Shown one piece after another: positions 8,259 through 16,792 of a DNA stretch of 64,000 nucleotides. Made by a program: the position numbers and the translations under genes. The stretch spans positions 4,429,001-4,493,000 of the forward strand of contig NZ_CP069396.1 of NCBI RefSeq assembly GCF_016887565.1, written 5' to 3'. The notes beneath the pieces are model-generated. The model was given only the letters and a program-made list of their open reading frames with translations. It ran no database searches and was not told the origin of the DNA. The DNA is from Archangium violaceum. Its GTDB lineage: Bacteria; Myxococcota; Myxococcia; Myxococcales; Myxococcaceae. Numbering within the stretch: the first letter of the stretch is position 1; every line of letters starts with the position of its first letter.

Positions 8259-9869
8259 GTGCGAGACGTGAACGACATCATCAGCCCGCAGTTGCAGTCC
8301 TGGGCCCGCGAGTACGTGCGGCGCGTGGGGGCGAAGGTTCCCCCTGTGCCGGCTCCTCGCCGGCGCAAGCTGCTCGTCGTCCATCTGGACGGGGTGCCCA
8401 AGGCCCATCTCGACGAGGCCGTCCGCACCGGAGGGATGCCGTTCCTCTCGAAGCTCGTCCGCTCGGGGGCCTACTCCCTGGACGAGGCGTTCTGGGGCTC
8501 GCCTGCCTCCACGCCCTTCTTCCAGGCGGGCTTCCTCTATGGCCTGCGCCATCCCAACCTGCCGGCCTACAGCTGGTTCGATCGGGAGCTCGGCCGCAAG
8601 GTGCAGATGAACACGCCGCGCGACGCGCTCGCCATCGAGGAGCGGCTGGGCCGCCGCGAGGGCTCCAGCCTGCTGGCCGATGGTGGCCACACGTACTTCT
8701 CGCTCTTCCAGGCCCAGGCCAACAACCGGCTCTGCATGAGCACGCTGGCCAACTTCAAGGTGATGGCGCGCGGCTTCAAGCACGAGATGGAAGGCGTGCT
8801 CGTGGCGCGTACGCAGACGCCGCTCTCGTACCTGCGGGGGCTGGGCAAGGACGCGTGGCGGGCCTTCACCGAGGTGTACCGCTGGAGCCGCGCGCTCCGG
8901 GACTGGCGCCACGAGGGCGGCTTCCTCATCAGCCGCGTCTTCCTCCAGCGGCTCGGGTGGAGCTTCGCGCATACCAAGGCCCTGGTGGACATGGTGCGCG
9001 GCGTGCCCGCCGTGTACCTCGTCTACGGCAACTATGACGAGGTGGCCCACCGCCGCGGTCCTCAGTCGGAGCAGGCGCTCGGGGAGCTGCGGCGCGTGGA
9101 TGCCTACCTCGCCGAGCTCTACGCCGTGGCCCGGACGGTGGATCCCGGCTACGACCTCGTCTTCCTCACGGACCACGGCCACGTGGACAGCCTCCCGCTG
9201 GAGCAGCGCACGCGCCAGCGCCTCGAGGCGCTCCTCCTCCAGGGCGAGGCCCCGCCGCTCTCCGAGGACGTGGCGCGGGGACTGCTCGATGGCCGTCCGC
9301 ACCCGGTGGAGTCGGAGCCCTGGGCCACGGAGGAGCCGGTGGTCATCGAGTCCGGCAACTTCTCCCACGTCTACCTGACGCGAGGGCTCCAGCCGCTCGA
9401 GGCCGCGCAGCTGGTGGCGCGCCACCCGGAGGTGCTCGCGAGGGCCACGCGCCACCCGGACATCGGCATCGTGGCGATGCGGCGGGGTGACTCGGCGGTG
9501 GCCGTCATCCATGGCGGGGTGTATGGGCCGGACGACATCGACGGCGCGCCCCTGTCGACGGAGTTCTCGCGCCGCGCGGTAGCGGACTACCTGCGCGAGC
9601 TGCCGCACATGTCCACGGCGGGAGACCTGGTGCTCTTCGGCCAGGCGGTGCGGAGGGGCGGCACGGTGGGCTTCGCCTGGGAGTTCGGCTCGCACGGCGG
9701 CCTCACCCGCACGGAGACGTCCAGCGTCATCTGCTGGCCGAGCGATCTCCCGGTGGATCTGTCCGGGTTGAGCCACTGCACGCAGCTCCATGAGCGGTTG
9801 TCGGAGGTGTACCGCGACGGCGCCCGGCCGGCGGTGTACCCGGACACGAGGTTCGCGGAGGCAACATGA
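8259..9869 (+). CDS. alkaline phosphatase superfamily hydrolase (nucleotide pyrophosphatase/phosphodiesterase type)
   Basis: A 536-residue enzyme starting with GTG at 8259, 8 nt after GGGAGGGG. Features of the superfamily in order: VVHLDGV supplies the first metal-binding Asp; SPASTPFF probably carries the Ser/Thr nucleophile; YGNYDEVAHRRG gives an Asp and a His; LTDHGHVDS gives the Asp-His pair; FGSHGGLT near the C-terminus gives the last His. These bind two divalent metals and hydrolyse phosphomono- or diesters or sulfates. No signal peptide is evident, so it may be cytoplasmic or membrane-associated. Its stop overlaps the start of the next gene by ATGA, so the two products are probably made together. 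The substrate is unknown; a lipid or glycolipid phosphate is an inference from the partner. Confidence 0.8.
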   Translation: MRDVNDIISPQLQSWAREYVRRVGAKVPPVPAPRRRKLLVVHLDGVPKAHLDEAVRTGGMPFLSKLVRSGAYSLDEAFWGSPASTPFFQAGFLYGLRHPNLPAYSWFDRELGRKVQMNTPRDALAIEERLGRREGSSLLADGGHTYFSLFQAQANNRLCMSTLANFKVMARGFKHEMEGVLVARTQTPLSYLRGLGKDAWRAFTEVYRWSRALRDWRHEGGFLISRVFLQRLGWSFAHTKALVDMVRGVPAVYLVYGNYDEVAHRRGPQSEQALGELRRVDAYLAELYAVARTVDPGYDLVFLTDHGHVDSLPLEQRTRQRLEALLLQGEAPPLSEDVARGLLDGRPHPVESEPWATEEPVVIESGNFSHVYLTRGLQPLEAAQLVARHPEVLARATRHPDIGIVAMRRGDSAVAVIHGGVYGPDDIDGAPLSTEFSRRAVADYLRELPHMSTAGDLVLFGQAVRRGGTVGFAWEFGSHGGLTRTETSSVICWPSDLPVDLSGLSHCTQLHERLSEVYRDGARPAVYPDTRFAEAT

Positions 9870-10948
9870 AGGGGCCAGCGGGCCGGACGTACCTCAAGGC
9901 ACTCGCCGTGCTGGTGGGGGTGGTGCTGTCCGCCATCCTCATCTCCACCGCCTTCTTCCGGTGGAACCTGGGCGGCCCGGGGCCGTTGCTCATCCCGCGC
10001 TTCTCGCTGGGGAAGTTCGTGCACGATCTGCCCGGGCACCTGCGCTGGCTCATCCCCTTCATGCTGCTGTCAGCGTCGATCATCCCGTTCCGCGCCATGC
10101 AGTGGCAGAAGACGCTGAGCAAGCCGGTGCCCATCCGCGAGCGCTACCACCTGGTGGCCATTGGCGCCTTCACCCACAACGCGCTGCCCGGGAAGCTGGG
10201 GGACTTCATCCGCTCCTTCCTGCTGTCGCGCACCGAGCGGATTCCCTTCCTGCAGGCGCTGGGCTCGGTGGCGGTGTGCAAGCTGCTGGAGTTCGCCGCG
10301 CTGATGGGGCTGGTGGCCCTGTCCTTCGTCGGCCCCTTTGGCGAGACGATGGCCCAGTTCTCCGGGGCGATGAGGGCGGCGGTGGGGGTGTGCGTGGGGT
10401 TGGTGGTGCTGGTGGTGCTGCTGGCCCACTACGCGCTGCCGCTCGCCCGGCTGCTGGAGCGCAAGAAGAAGCTGCCGCGGTTGCAGCACCTGCTGGGGCA
10501 CGTGTCCGAGGGCCTGGGCACCGCGCGCAGCTTCCGGGGCATGGCGATGGCGCTCCTGTTCTCCATCCCCCCGGTGCTGGCGCCCGCCCTGGGCTATGGG
10601 CTGGGCCTGCACGCCCTGGGCATCCACGGGGGCGTCTTCGCGGGCACCGTCATCCTGGGGGCCATCGCCCTGGGCCAGTCATTCCCCGGGGTGCCCGCGG
10701 GCATGGGCATCTACTACTTCGTCACCAGCTGGGCGGCGCGGAACCTGGGCGCCTCGGCCGAGGACGCGGCGGCCTTCGCCACGCTCACCCACCTGGGTAC
10801 CGTGCTGAGCCAGGTGGGGGTGGGGGCCCTCTCGGTGCGCATCCGCGGCATCCGGCTGAAGGACCTCCGCAAGGGAGGCAGCCTGGCGCGCGAGGCGGCG
10901 AACCACGTGGCCCACGAGGCCGTGGAGCCCGTCCACGTGCCGAGCTGA
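9866..10948 (+). CDS. lysylphosphatidylglycerol synthase transmembrane-region/UPF0104-like membrane protein
   Basis: A 360-residue integral membrane protein with about eight hydrophobic segments and the family's charged motif after the second helix, seen as HNALPGKLGDFIRSF (compare N-x-LPxxLGDxxR). The family includes the flippase half of MprF and stand-alone lipid transporters. No synthase domain is attached. The ATG overlaps the stop of the upstream phosphatase-superfamily gene, arguing for a shared pathway, perhaps remodelling or flipping of a phospholipid or polyprenyl carrier. It ends 14 nt before a strong bidirectional hairpin. Confidence 0.8.
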   Translation: MKGPAGRTYLKALAVLVGVVLSAILISTAFFRWNLGGPGPLLIPRFSLGKFVHDLPGHLRWLIPFMLLSASIIPFRAMQWQKTLSKPVPIRERYHLVAIGAFTHNALPGKLGDFIRSFLLSRTERIPFLQALGSVAVCKLLEFAALMGLVALSFVGPFGETMAQFSGAMRAAVGVCVGLVVLVVLLAHYALPLARLLERKKKLPRLQHLLGHVSEGLGTARSFRGMAMALLFSIPPVLAPALGYGLGLHALGIHGGVFAGTVILGAIALGQSFPGVPAGMGIYYFVTSWAARNLGASAEDAAAFATLTHLGTVLSQVGVGALSVRIRGIRLKDLRKGGSLAREAANHVAHEAVEPVHVPS

Positions 10949-10953
10949 CGCGG

Positions 10954-10990
10954 AAAAAGAAAAAGGCCCCGACTTTTCAGTCGGGGCCTT
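10954..10990. terminator. strong Rho-independent terminator, mainly for tRNA-Leu
   Basis: A perfect 12-bp stem (AAGGCCCCGACT 10963-10974 with AGTCGGGGCCTT 10979-10990) and a TTTC tetraloop. Read on the minus strand it starts 7 nt after the tRNA end and is followed by TTTTTCTTTTT, a textbook terminator. On the plus strand it also lies 14 nt after the flippase-like gene and could stop that transcript less efficiently. Confidence 0.9.
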
Positions 10991-10996
10991 CTTCAG

Positions 10997-11080
10997 TGCC
11001 CAGGAGAGGACTCGAACCTCCATGCCCTTGCAGGCGCTAGACCCTGAATCTAGTGTGTCTACCAATTCCACCACCTGGGC
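10997..11080 (-). tRNA. tRNA-Leu (anticodon CAG)
   Basis: The minus strand folds as an 84-nt class II tRNA. The acceptor stem GCCCAGG/CCTGGGC pairs perfectly, with discriminator A. The D-loop reads GGAATTGGTAGACAC, and the anticodon stem CTAGA/TCTAG encloses TTCAGGG, giving anticodon CAG, which reads leucine codon CTG. A variable arm follows (CGCCTGCAAGGGC region), then the T-arm GGTTCGAGTCC. CCA is not encoded. CTG is the dominant Leu codon in a genome this GC-rich. It has its own promoter and terminator. Confidence 0.97.
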
Positions 11081-11121
11081 AGGCGGTGCGTCTCGGCGGT
11101 GCGTTGCGTCGACGGGTGCGG

Positions 11122-11150
11122 TGTATAGATGCCTGAACCGTCCCCGTCAA
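11122..11150 (-). promoter_or_regulatory. sigma-70 promoter of tRNA-Leu
   Basis: On the minus strand TTGACG (11150-11145) and TATACA (11127-11122) are separated by exactly 17 bp. The predicted start at about 11115 leaves a leader of roughly 35 nt before the mature tRNA 5' end at 11080. The promoter lies just past the fdx stop, so the tRNA need not depend on isc transcription. Confidence 0.75.
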
Positions 11151-11165
11151 GCAGTTGTTTCAACC

Positions 11166-11543
11166 TCACTTCTTCAACGGCCATTTCCCCTCGGACTCGA
11201 GCCGGCGCCGGACGGCGGGGTTCTCGTCCATGAAGGCCGTGAGGGACTCCTCGGTAATCTCCACGAGGATGTCCTCATTCCCCAGCTCGGTCTGGCAGGA
11301 CAGGCGGGAGTACGGGCGCACGTCGAAGCCCATGTCCAACCGGTCCATCTCCTGGTCCGTCTGTTCGGAGAGGGACTCCAGGCCCTTGCGGACCCAGATG
11401 TGGCAGGTGGAGCAGGCGCAGACCCCGCCGCAGGAGTGACCCACCTGGGCGCCGGCCTTCTCGGCGGCGTCCAGCAGGGTGGTCCCCGTCGACACCTCCA
11501 CGGTGACGTCGTCCAGGGGGCTCTTGAAATGGACCTTGGGCAC
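11166..11543 (-). CDS. fdx: [2Fe-2S] ferredoxin of the ISC system
   Basis: A 125-residue adrenodoxin-type ferredoxin. The cluster ligands fit C-x5-C-x2-C...C: Cys38, Cys44, Cys47 and Cys83, in HSCGGVCACSTCHIW and LSCQTE. In ISC systems this protein supplies electrons during Fe-S assembly on IscU. The GTG at 11543 begins 1 nt after the hscA stop, with AGGAG inside the end of hscA as ribosome site, so it is the last gene of the operon. The N-terminus (PKVHFKSP) and overall length match the group, with a short C-terminal extension ending WPLKK. Confidence 0.95.
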   Translation of the reverse strand: MPKVHFKSPLDDVTVEVSTGTTLLDAAEKAGAQVGHSCGGVCACSTCHIWVRKGLESLSEQTDQEMDRLDMGFDVRPYSRLSCQTELGNEDILVEITEESLTAFMDENPAVRRRLESEGKWPLKK

Positions 11544-11544
11544 G

Positions 11545-13385
<1,841 letters not shown>

Positions 13386-13389
<4 letters not shown>

Positions 13390-14015
13390 GCCAGCATCTC
13401 CTCCTCGAAGGCTTCCACCTGCTCGAGGAAGCGCGTGAAGTACCGCACCCGTCCCAGCGCGTGCGATGCCTTTTTCACCGATGACTCGACCGGAGGCCCC
13501 TGCTCCAGGGTGCGCAGCGTGTCCACGGCCTCCTGGAGGGCGGCCTTCCGCCGGCCCTCCACGTCCGTGGCCATCTTCCGGGCCTTCTCCAAATCCTTGG
13601 CCTCCATGGCCTCGTCGAGCGCCTCGCGCAGCTCCATCACCTCCTCGAGGAACTCGAGGGGCATCTCCTTCTGCGCTCCGGCGTCCTCCCGCTCCAGGTC
13701 CACCCCGTGCACCTTCAGCAGGTAGAAGGCCCGCTTCGTGGCGTCCTTGAGCGTCTTGTAGGCCTCGTTGAGCGCCGTCGTCTGCTCCAGCGACAGTCGG
13801 CGCTCTCGCGCCTCCGCCTGGGCGAACCGGTCCGGGTGCAGTTGGAGGGAGAGCTCGCGGTACTGCTTCTCCAGCGCCGGCACGTCCACGTCGTACGCCC
13901 GGGGTAGACCGAAGACGTCGAAGTGCGTGGCCCCCGGCGGCCGCGCGGCGATCTTTCCGCAAGCCGGGCAGAACGGACGTCCCGCCGTGTCCTTTTCACA
14001 GTTCCAGCACTTCAC
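13386..14015 (-). CDS. hscB: Fe-S co-chaperone HscB with an N-terminal zinc-ribbon-like extension
   Basis: A 209-residue J-protein partner of HscA. The J-domain ([13 protein letters not shown] onward) has the HPD motif in LQLHPDRFA, which stimulates HscA ATPase activity. The C-terminal three-helix domain would bind IscU. The N-terminus has two CxxC pairs (Cys3, Cys6, Cys16, Cys19: CWNC and CPAC), an extension absent from E. coli HscB but known from eukaryotic HSC20, where it binds metal. The GTG at 14015 follows AAGGGGAA; a TTG at 14039 is an alternative. The stop overlaps the hscA start. Confidence 0.93.
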
Positions 14016-14090
14016 CAGCGCTTCCCCTTTCCGGGGCAAAACGAAAGGGCCCGGCTTTCCGCGGCCGAGCCCCCAGATGACTCTCGAAGA

Positions 14091-14125
14091 CCCTCACCCC
14101 AGCCCTCTCCCAGAGGGAGAGGGGG
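14091..14125 (+). repeat. GC-rich palindromic intergenic repeat, copy 1
   Basis: CCCTCACCCCA followed by GCCCTCTCCCAGAGGGAGAGGG, where CCCTCTCCC pairs with GGGAGAGGG-type sequence to make a stem of 7-9 bp. It sits in the 123-nt gap between iscA and hscB. The same sequence recurs at 46911, 53990, 56691 and 56757. It would form a hairpin in the isc transcript. Confidence 0.8.
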
Positions 14126-14138
14126 CTTGCTCGGGTCG

Positions 14139-14540
14139 CTACACGGAGAAGCTCTCGCCGCAGCCGCATGAGCCCTTCACGTTCGGGTTGTTCAGCTTGA
14201 ACCCCGAGGCCATCAGCGTCGACTCGTACACGATCTCCGTGCCGAGCAGATACAGGTAGCTCTTCGGATCCACGAACACCCTCACCCCGTCCCGCTCGAA
14301 GATCTTGTCCTTCTCGCGCGGCTTCTCCGCCCACTCCATCACGTACGCCAGCCCCGAGCACCCTCCGCCTCGCACCGCGAGGCGCAGCCCGGCTTCGGGC
14401 GTCTGCCGCTCGGCCAGCAGCTTCTTGAGCTGCTCCACCGCGCTGTCGTGCAGCGTGATGCCTCGCGCCGGCTTCGCGGCCGGGGCGGCGGCAGGCGTCG
14501 TCTGCGTCTGGCTCGTCTGTTGGGTCGCCTGCTCGTTCAT
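14139..14540 (-). CDS. iscA: A-type Fe-S carrier (IscA/ErpA family)
   Basis: A 133-residue A-type carrier that accepts Fe-S clusters or iron and passes them to apoproteins. The three conserved cysteines are present: Cys61 (GGGCSGL) and Cys125/Cys127 (GSCGCGESF). The core from residue 28 is canonical; the first 27 residues are an added Gln/Thr/Ala/Pro-rich tail not found in E. coli IscA. The ATG at 14540 has AAGGAGG upstream. It lies 29 nt after iscU. Whether it functions as IscA or ErpA cannot be decided from sequence; the operon position favours IscA. Confidence 0.93.
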   Translation of the reverse strand: MNEQATQQTSQTQTTPAAAPAAKPARGITLHDSAVEQLKKLLAERQTPEAGLRLAVRGGGCSGLAYVMEWAEKPREKDKIFERDGVRVFVDPKSYLYLLGTEIVYESTLMASGFKLNNPNVKGSCGCGESFSV

Positions 14541-14569
14541 CACGTGCCTCCTTGCTTCGGGGCCCTGCC

Positions 14570-14968
14570 CTACGCCTTCTGCTGCCGCGCCTCGCGCTTC
14601 TTCTTGAAGTCCTCGATGGCCGCCTTGATGGCGTCCTCGGCCAGCACCGAGCAGTGGATCTTCACCGGCGGCAGCGCCAGCTCGCGCGCCACGTCCTTGT
14701 TGGAGATGGTCATCGCCTGGTCCACCGTCTTGCCCTTCACCCACTCGGTCACCAGCGAGCTGGACGCGATGGCCGAGCCACACCCGAACGTCTTGAACTT
14801 GGCGTCCTCGATGATGCCGTCGTCGCTGATCTTCAGCTGCAGGCGCATCACGTCGCCGCACGCGGGGGCCCCGACCAGACCGGTGCCCACGTTGGGGTCC
14901 GCCTTGTCGAGCGTGCCGACGTTCCGGGGGTTCTCGTAGTGCTCAATGACCTTGTCGCTGTAAGCCAT
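14570..14968 (-). CDS. iscU: Fe-S cluster scaffold IscU
   Basis: A 132-residue scaffold on which [2Fe-2S] clusters are built from IscS sulfur. It has the three ligand cysteines Cys37 (APACGD), Cys63 (FGCGSA) and Cys106 (IHCSVL), Asp39, and the HscA-recognition loop LPPVK (99-103), which ties it to the chaperones encoded downstream. The start MAYSDKV at 14968 follows AAGGGA and matches family N-termini. It is separated from iscS by 103 nt containing two hairpins. Confidence 0.96.
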   Translation of the reverse strand: MAYSDKVIEHYENPRNVGTLDKADPNVGTGLVGAPACGDVMRLQLKISDDGIIEDAKFKTFGCGSAIASSSLVTEWVKGKTVDQAMTISNKDVARELALPPVKIHCSVLAEDAIKAAIEDFKKKREARQQKA

Positions 14969-15006
14969 GGGGGTTCCCTTCTGAAGCCTTGTCACCGGGT
15001 CCGTTG

Positions 15007-15060
15007 CCCGGCAACCGTGCCGGGGTCGGGAGCCCGCCTGCCCTCCAGCCAGGGGAGGGC
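15007..15060 (-). other. two RNA hairpins in the iscS-iscU spacer
   Basis: CCCGGCA-ACCG-TGCCGGG (15007-15024) and GCCCTCC-7 nt-GGAGGGC (15040-15060) are both perfect 7-bp stems between iscS and iscU. Neither has a U-tract. In the isc mRNA they could protect the downstream segment from decay, or attenuate transcription, and so set the ratio of scaffold to desulfurase. That role is inferred. Confidence 0.45.
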
Positions 15061-15071
15061 GCGGGACGGAG

Positions 15072-16436
15072 CTAGTGTGCCGTCCACTCGATGCTCTTGA
15101 GGTCGATGCCTTCCTTCGCCATCTCGTATAGCGGGCTCATCTCGCGCAGGCGGTTCACCTTGTCCACCATGAGCTTGATGACGTAGTCGACCTCTTCCTC
15201 GGTATTGAAGCGGCCGAGGCCGAAACGGATGGAGCTGTGCGCCAGCTCCTCGTCCACGCCGCAGGCCCGCAGCACGTACGAGGGCTCAAGCGAGGCCGAC
15301 GTGCACGCGGAGCCTGAGGACACCGCCACGTCCTTGATGGCCATCATCAGCGCCTCGCCCTCGACGTAGGCGAAGGAGATGTTGAGGCTGCCCGGCAGGC
15401 GGTGCTCCAGCGAGCCGTTCACCGTCACCATGTCGAGCTGGTCCATGATGCCCTTGCGCAGCCGCTCGCGCAGGCGGAAGAGGCGCGCGGACTCGTCGGC
15501 CATCTCCTGGCGGGCGATCTCCGCCGCCTTGCCGAAGCCCACGATGGCGCTCACGTTCAGCGTGCCCGAGCGCATGCCGCGCTCATGGCCACCGCCGTCG
15601 ATGATGGGGGCGATGCGCACGCGCGGCTTGCGGCGCACGTACAGCGCGCCCACTCCCTTGGGGCCGTACATCTTGTGCGCGGAGATGGACGCCAGGTCGA
15701 CGTTCATCTCCTCCACGTGGAACGGCACCTTGCCGATGCCCTGCACCGCGTCGCAGTGGAAGAGGATTCCCTTCTGGCGGCACAGCTTGCCGATCTCCGC
15801 CACCGGCTGCACGGTGCCGATCTCGTTGTTGGCGAACATGATCGACACCAGGATGGTCTTGTCGGTCATGGCCGCCTCGAGCTTCTTCAGGTCGATCCGG
15901 CCATCCTTCTCCACGTCCAGGTAGGTGACGCGCGCGCCACCGGTGGGCAGCTCGGCCCACTGGCGGTACACGGGGTCATTGTCCAGGTCGTGCTTGATGG
16001 ACAGCTCCGCGAGGTTGTCGCGCGACACGGGCGTGCCGGTGAGCTGGGACAGCCGCATCTGCCTGAGCTCGTCCAGGCGCTCCTGACGCACGCGCTCCAG
16101 CCGCTTGCAGGTGTCGAGCACCGCCTTGTGCTCGGTCTTCAGGGTGATGATGTGGTCACCCTTGTCCTTGTAGAACTCGACCACGCCCTTGATGGCGAGG
16201 TTGTCGGACTCGGTGGCGCCCGAGGTGAAGACGATCTCCTTGTCGGACGCACCGATGAGGGCCGCCACCTGCTTGCGCGCCTGCTCCACCGCCGCCTCGG
16301 CCTTCCAACCGAACGCGTGGTTGCGCGACGCGGCATTGCCGAAGTCCTCCTGGAGGTACGGCAGCATCGCCTCCAGCACCCGCGGGTCCAGCGGGGTGGT
16401 GGCGTGGTTGTCCATGTAGATCGGCAGCTTCAGCAT
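15072..16436 (-). CDS. iscS: cysteine desulfurase IscS with an extra internal segment
   Basis: A 454-residue PLP enzyme that takes sulfur from cysteine and hands it to IscU. The PLP lysine is Lys255 ([10 protein letters not shown]), the mobile catalytic cysteine is Cys378 ([14 protein letters not shown]), and TSGATESDN and the C-terminal EW-x-H tail that contacts IscU are present. It is about 50 residues longer than typical IscS because of one insertion, about residues 116-169, between LDTCKRLER and VTYLDV; the rest aligns closely with E. coli IscS. The ATG at 16436 is preceded by GGAAGG. First gene of the operon; no iscR lies in the window. Confidence 0.95.
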   Translation of the reverse strand: MLKLPIYMDNHATTPLDPRVLEAMLPYLQEDFGNAASRNHAFGWKAEAAVEQARKQVAALIGASDKEIVFTSGATESDNLAIKGVVEFYKDKGDHIITLKTEHKAVLDTCKRLERVRQERLDELRQMRLSQLTGTPVSRDNLAELSIKHDLDNDPVYRQWAELPTGGARVTYLDVEKDGRIDLKKLEAAMTDKTILVSIMFANNEIGTVQPVAEIGKLCRQKGILFHCDAVQGIGKVPFHVEEMNVDLASISAHKMYGPKGVGALYVRRKPRVRIAPIIDGGGHERGMRSGTLNVSAIVGFGKAAEIARQEMADESARLFRLRERLRKGIMDQLDMVTVNGSLEHRLPGSLNISFAYVEGEALMMAIKDVAVSSGSACTSASLEPSYVLRACGVDEELAHSSIRFGLGRFNTEEEVDYVIKLMVDKVNRLREMSPLYEMAKEGIDLKSIEWTAH

Positions 16437-16529
16437 CTCGGTAGACCTTCCGGGCGACTGTCCGGCCCCTCGCCGGGGGGTGGGGAGTAAACCCGCGACG
16501 TTGCTAGGTGCTCCTACATGGACACACCT

Positions 16530-16577
16530 AATGTGGACTGGACCGGTCAATTATAAAATCGGGACCCCTCTGGTCAA
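16530..16577 (-). promoter_or_regulatory. isc operon promoter overlapped by an IscR type 1-like site
   Basis: On the minus strand TTGACC (16577-16572) and TATAAT (16555-16550) are 16 bp apart, a near-consensus sigma-70 promoter. The predicted start near 16543 gives a leader of about 107 nt. Overlapping the -10 and start (16554-16530) is ATAATTGACCGGTCCAGTCC plus ACATT. It fits the IscR type 1 pattern (ATA, YYGAC, YAGTC) at most positions. IscR-[2Fe-2S] represses isc operons through such sites in other bacteria; that it does so here is inferred. Confidence 0.6.
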
Positions 16578-16616
16578 GCTGACATAAGGAGCGCCGGCCC
16601 CGAGTCTTTCAACCGC

Positions 16617-16631
16617 GAATCGGACCGATTC
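16617..16631. promoter_or_regulatory. 15-bp palindrome in the iscS/SPFH divergent gap
   Basis: GAATCGG-A-CCGATTC is a perfect 7-bp inverted repeat with one central base, about 40 bp upstream of the iscS -35 box and 162 bp before the SPFH start. It may be an operator for either divergent gene. The remainder of the 356-bp gap (16437-16792) holds the iscS promoter and leader; no small gene is visible. Confidence 0.35.
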
Positions 16632-16792
16632 AGTCCTCTATCACGGAGTGGACCGGAGCGGAGCGATCCACTTCGGGGCACCCGCGCCAGACTGGTGCAC
16701 CCCGTGCGGCCAAGTGCGCGATTTCAGGGCAGCGGGGCGTTGGCCGACAGGCTGCAATTCCGGGAGACCGCGACTTCCGGAGGGATGCACCG

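Noticed and set aside
10954-10990. Riboswitch or attenuator after the flippase-like gene
   Set aside because: The simple 12-bp stem with a T-rich tail on the minus strand is a plain terminator for the tRNA.
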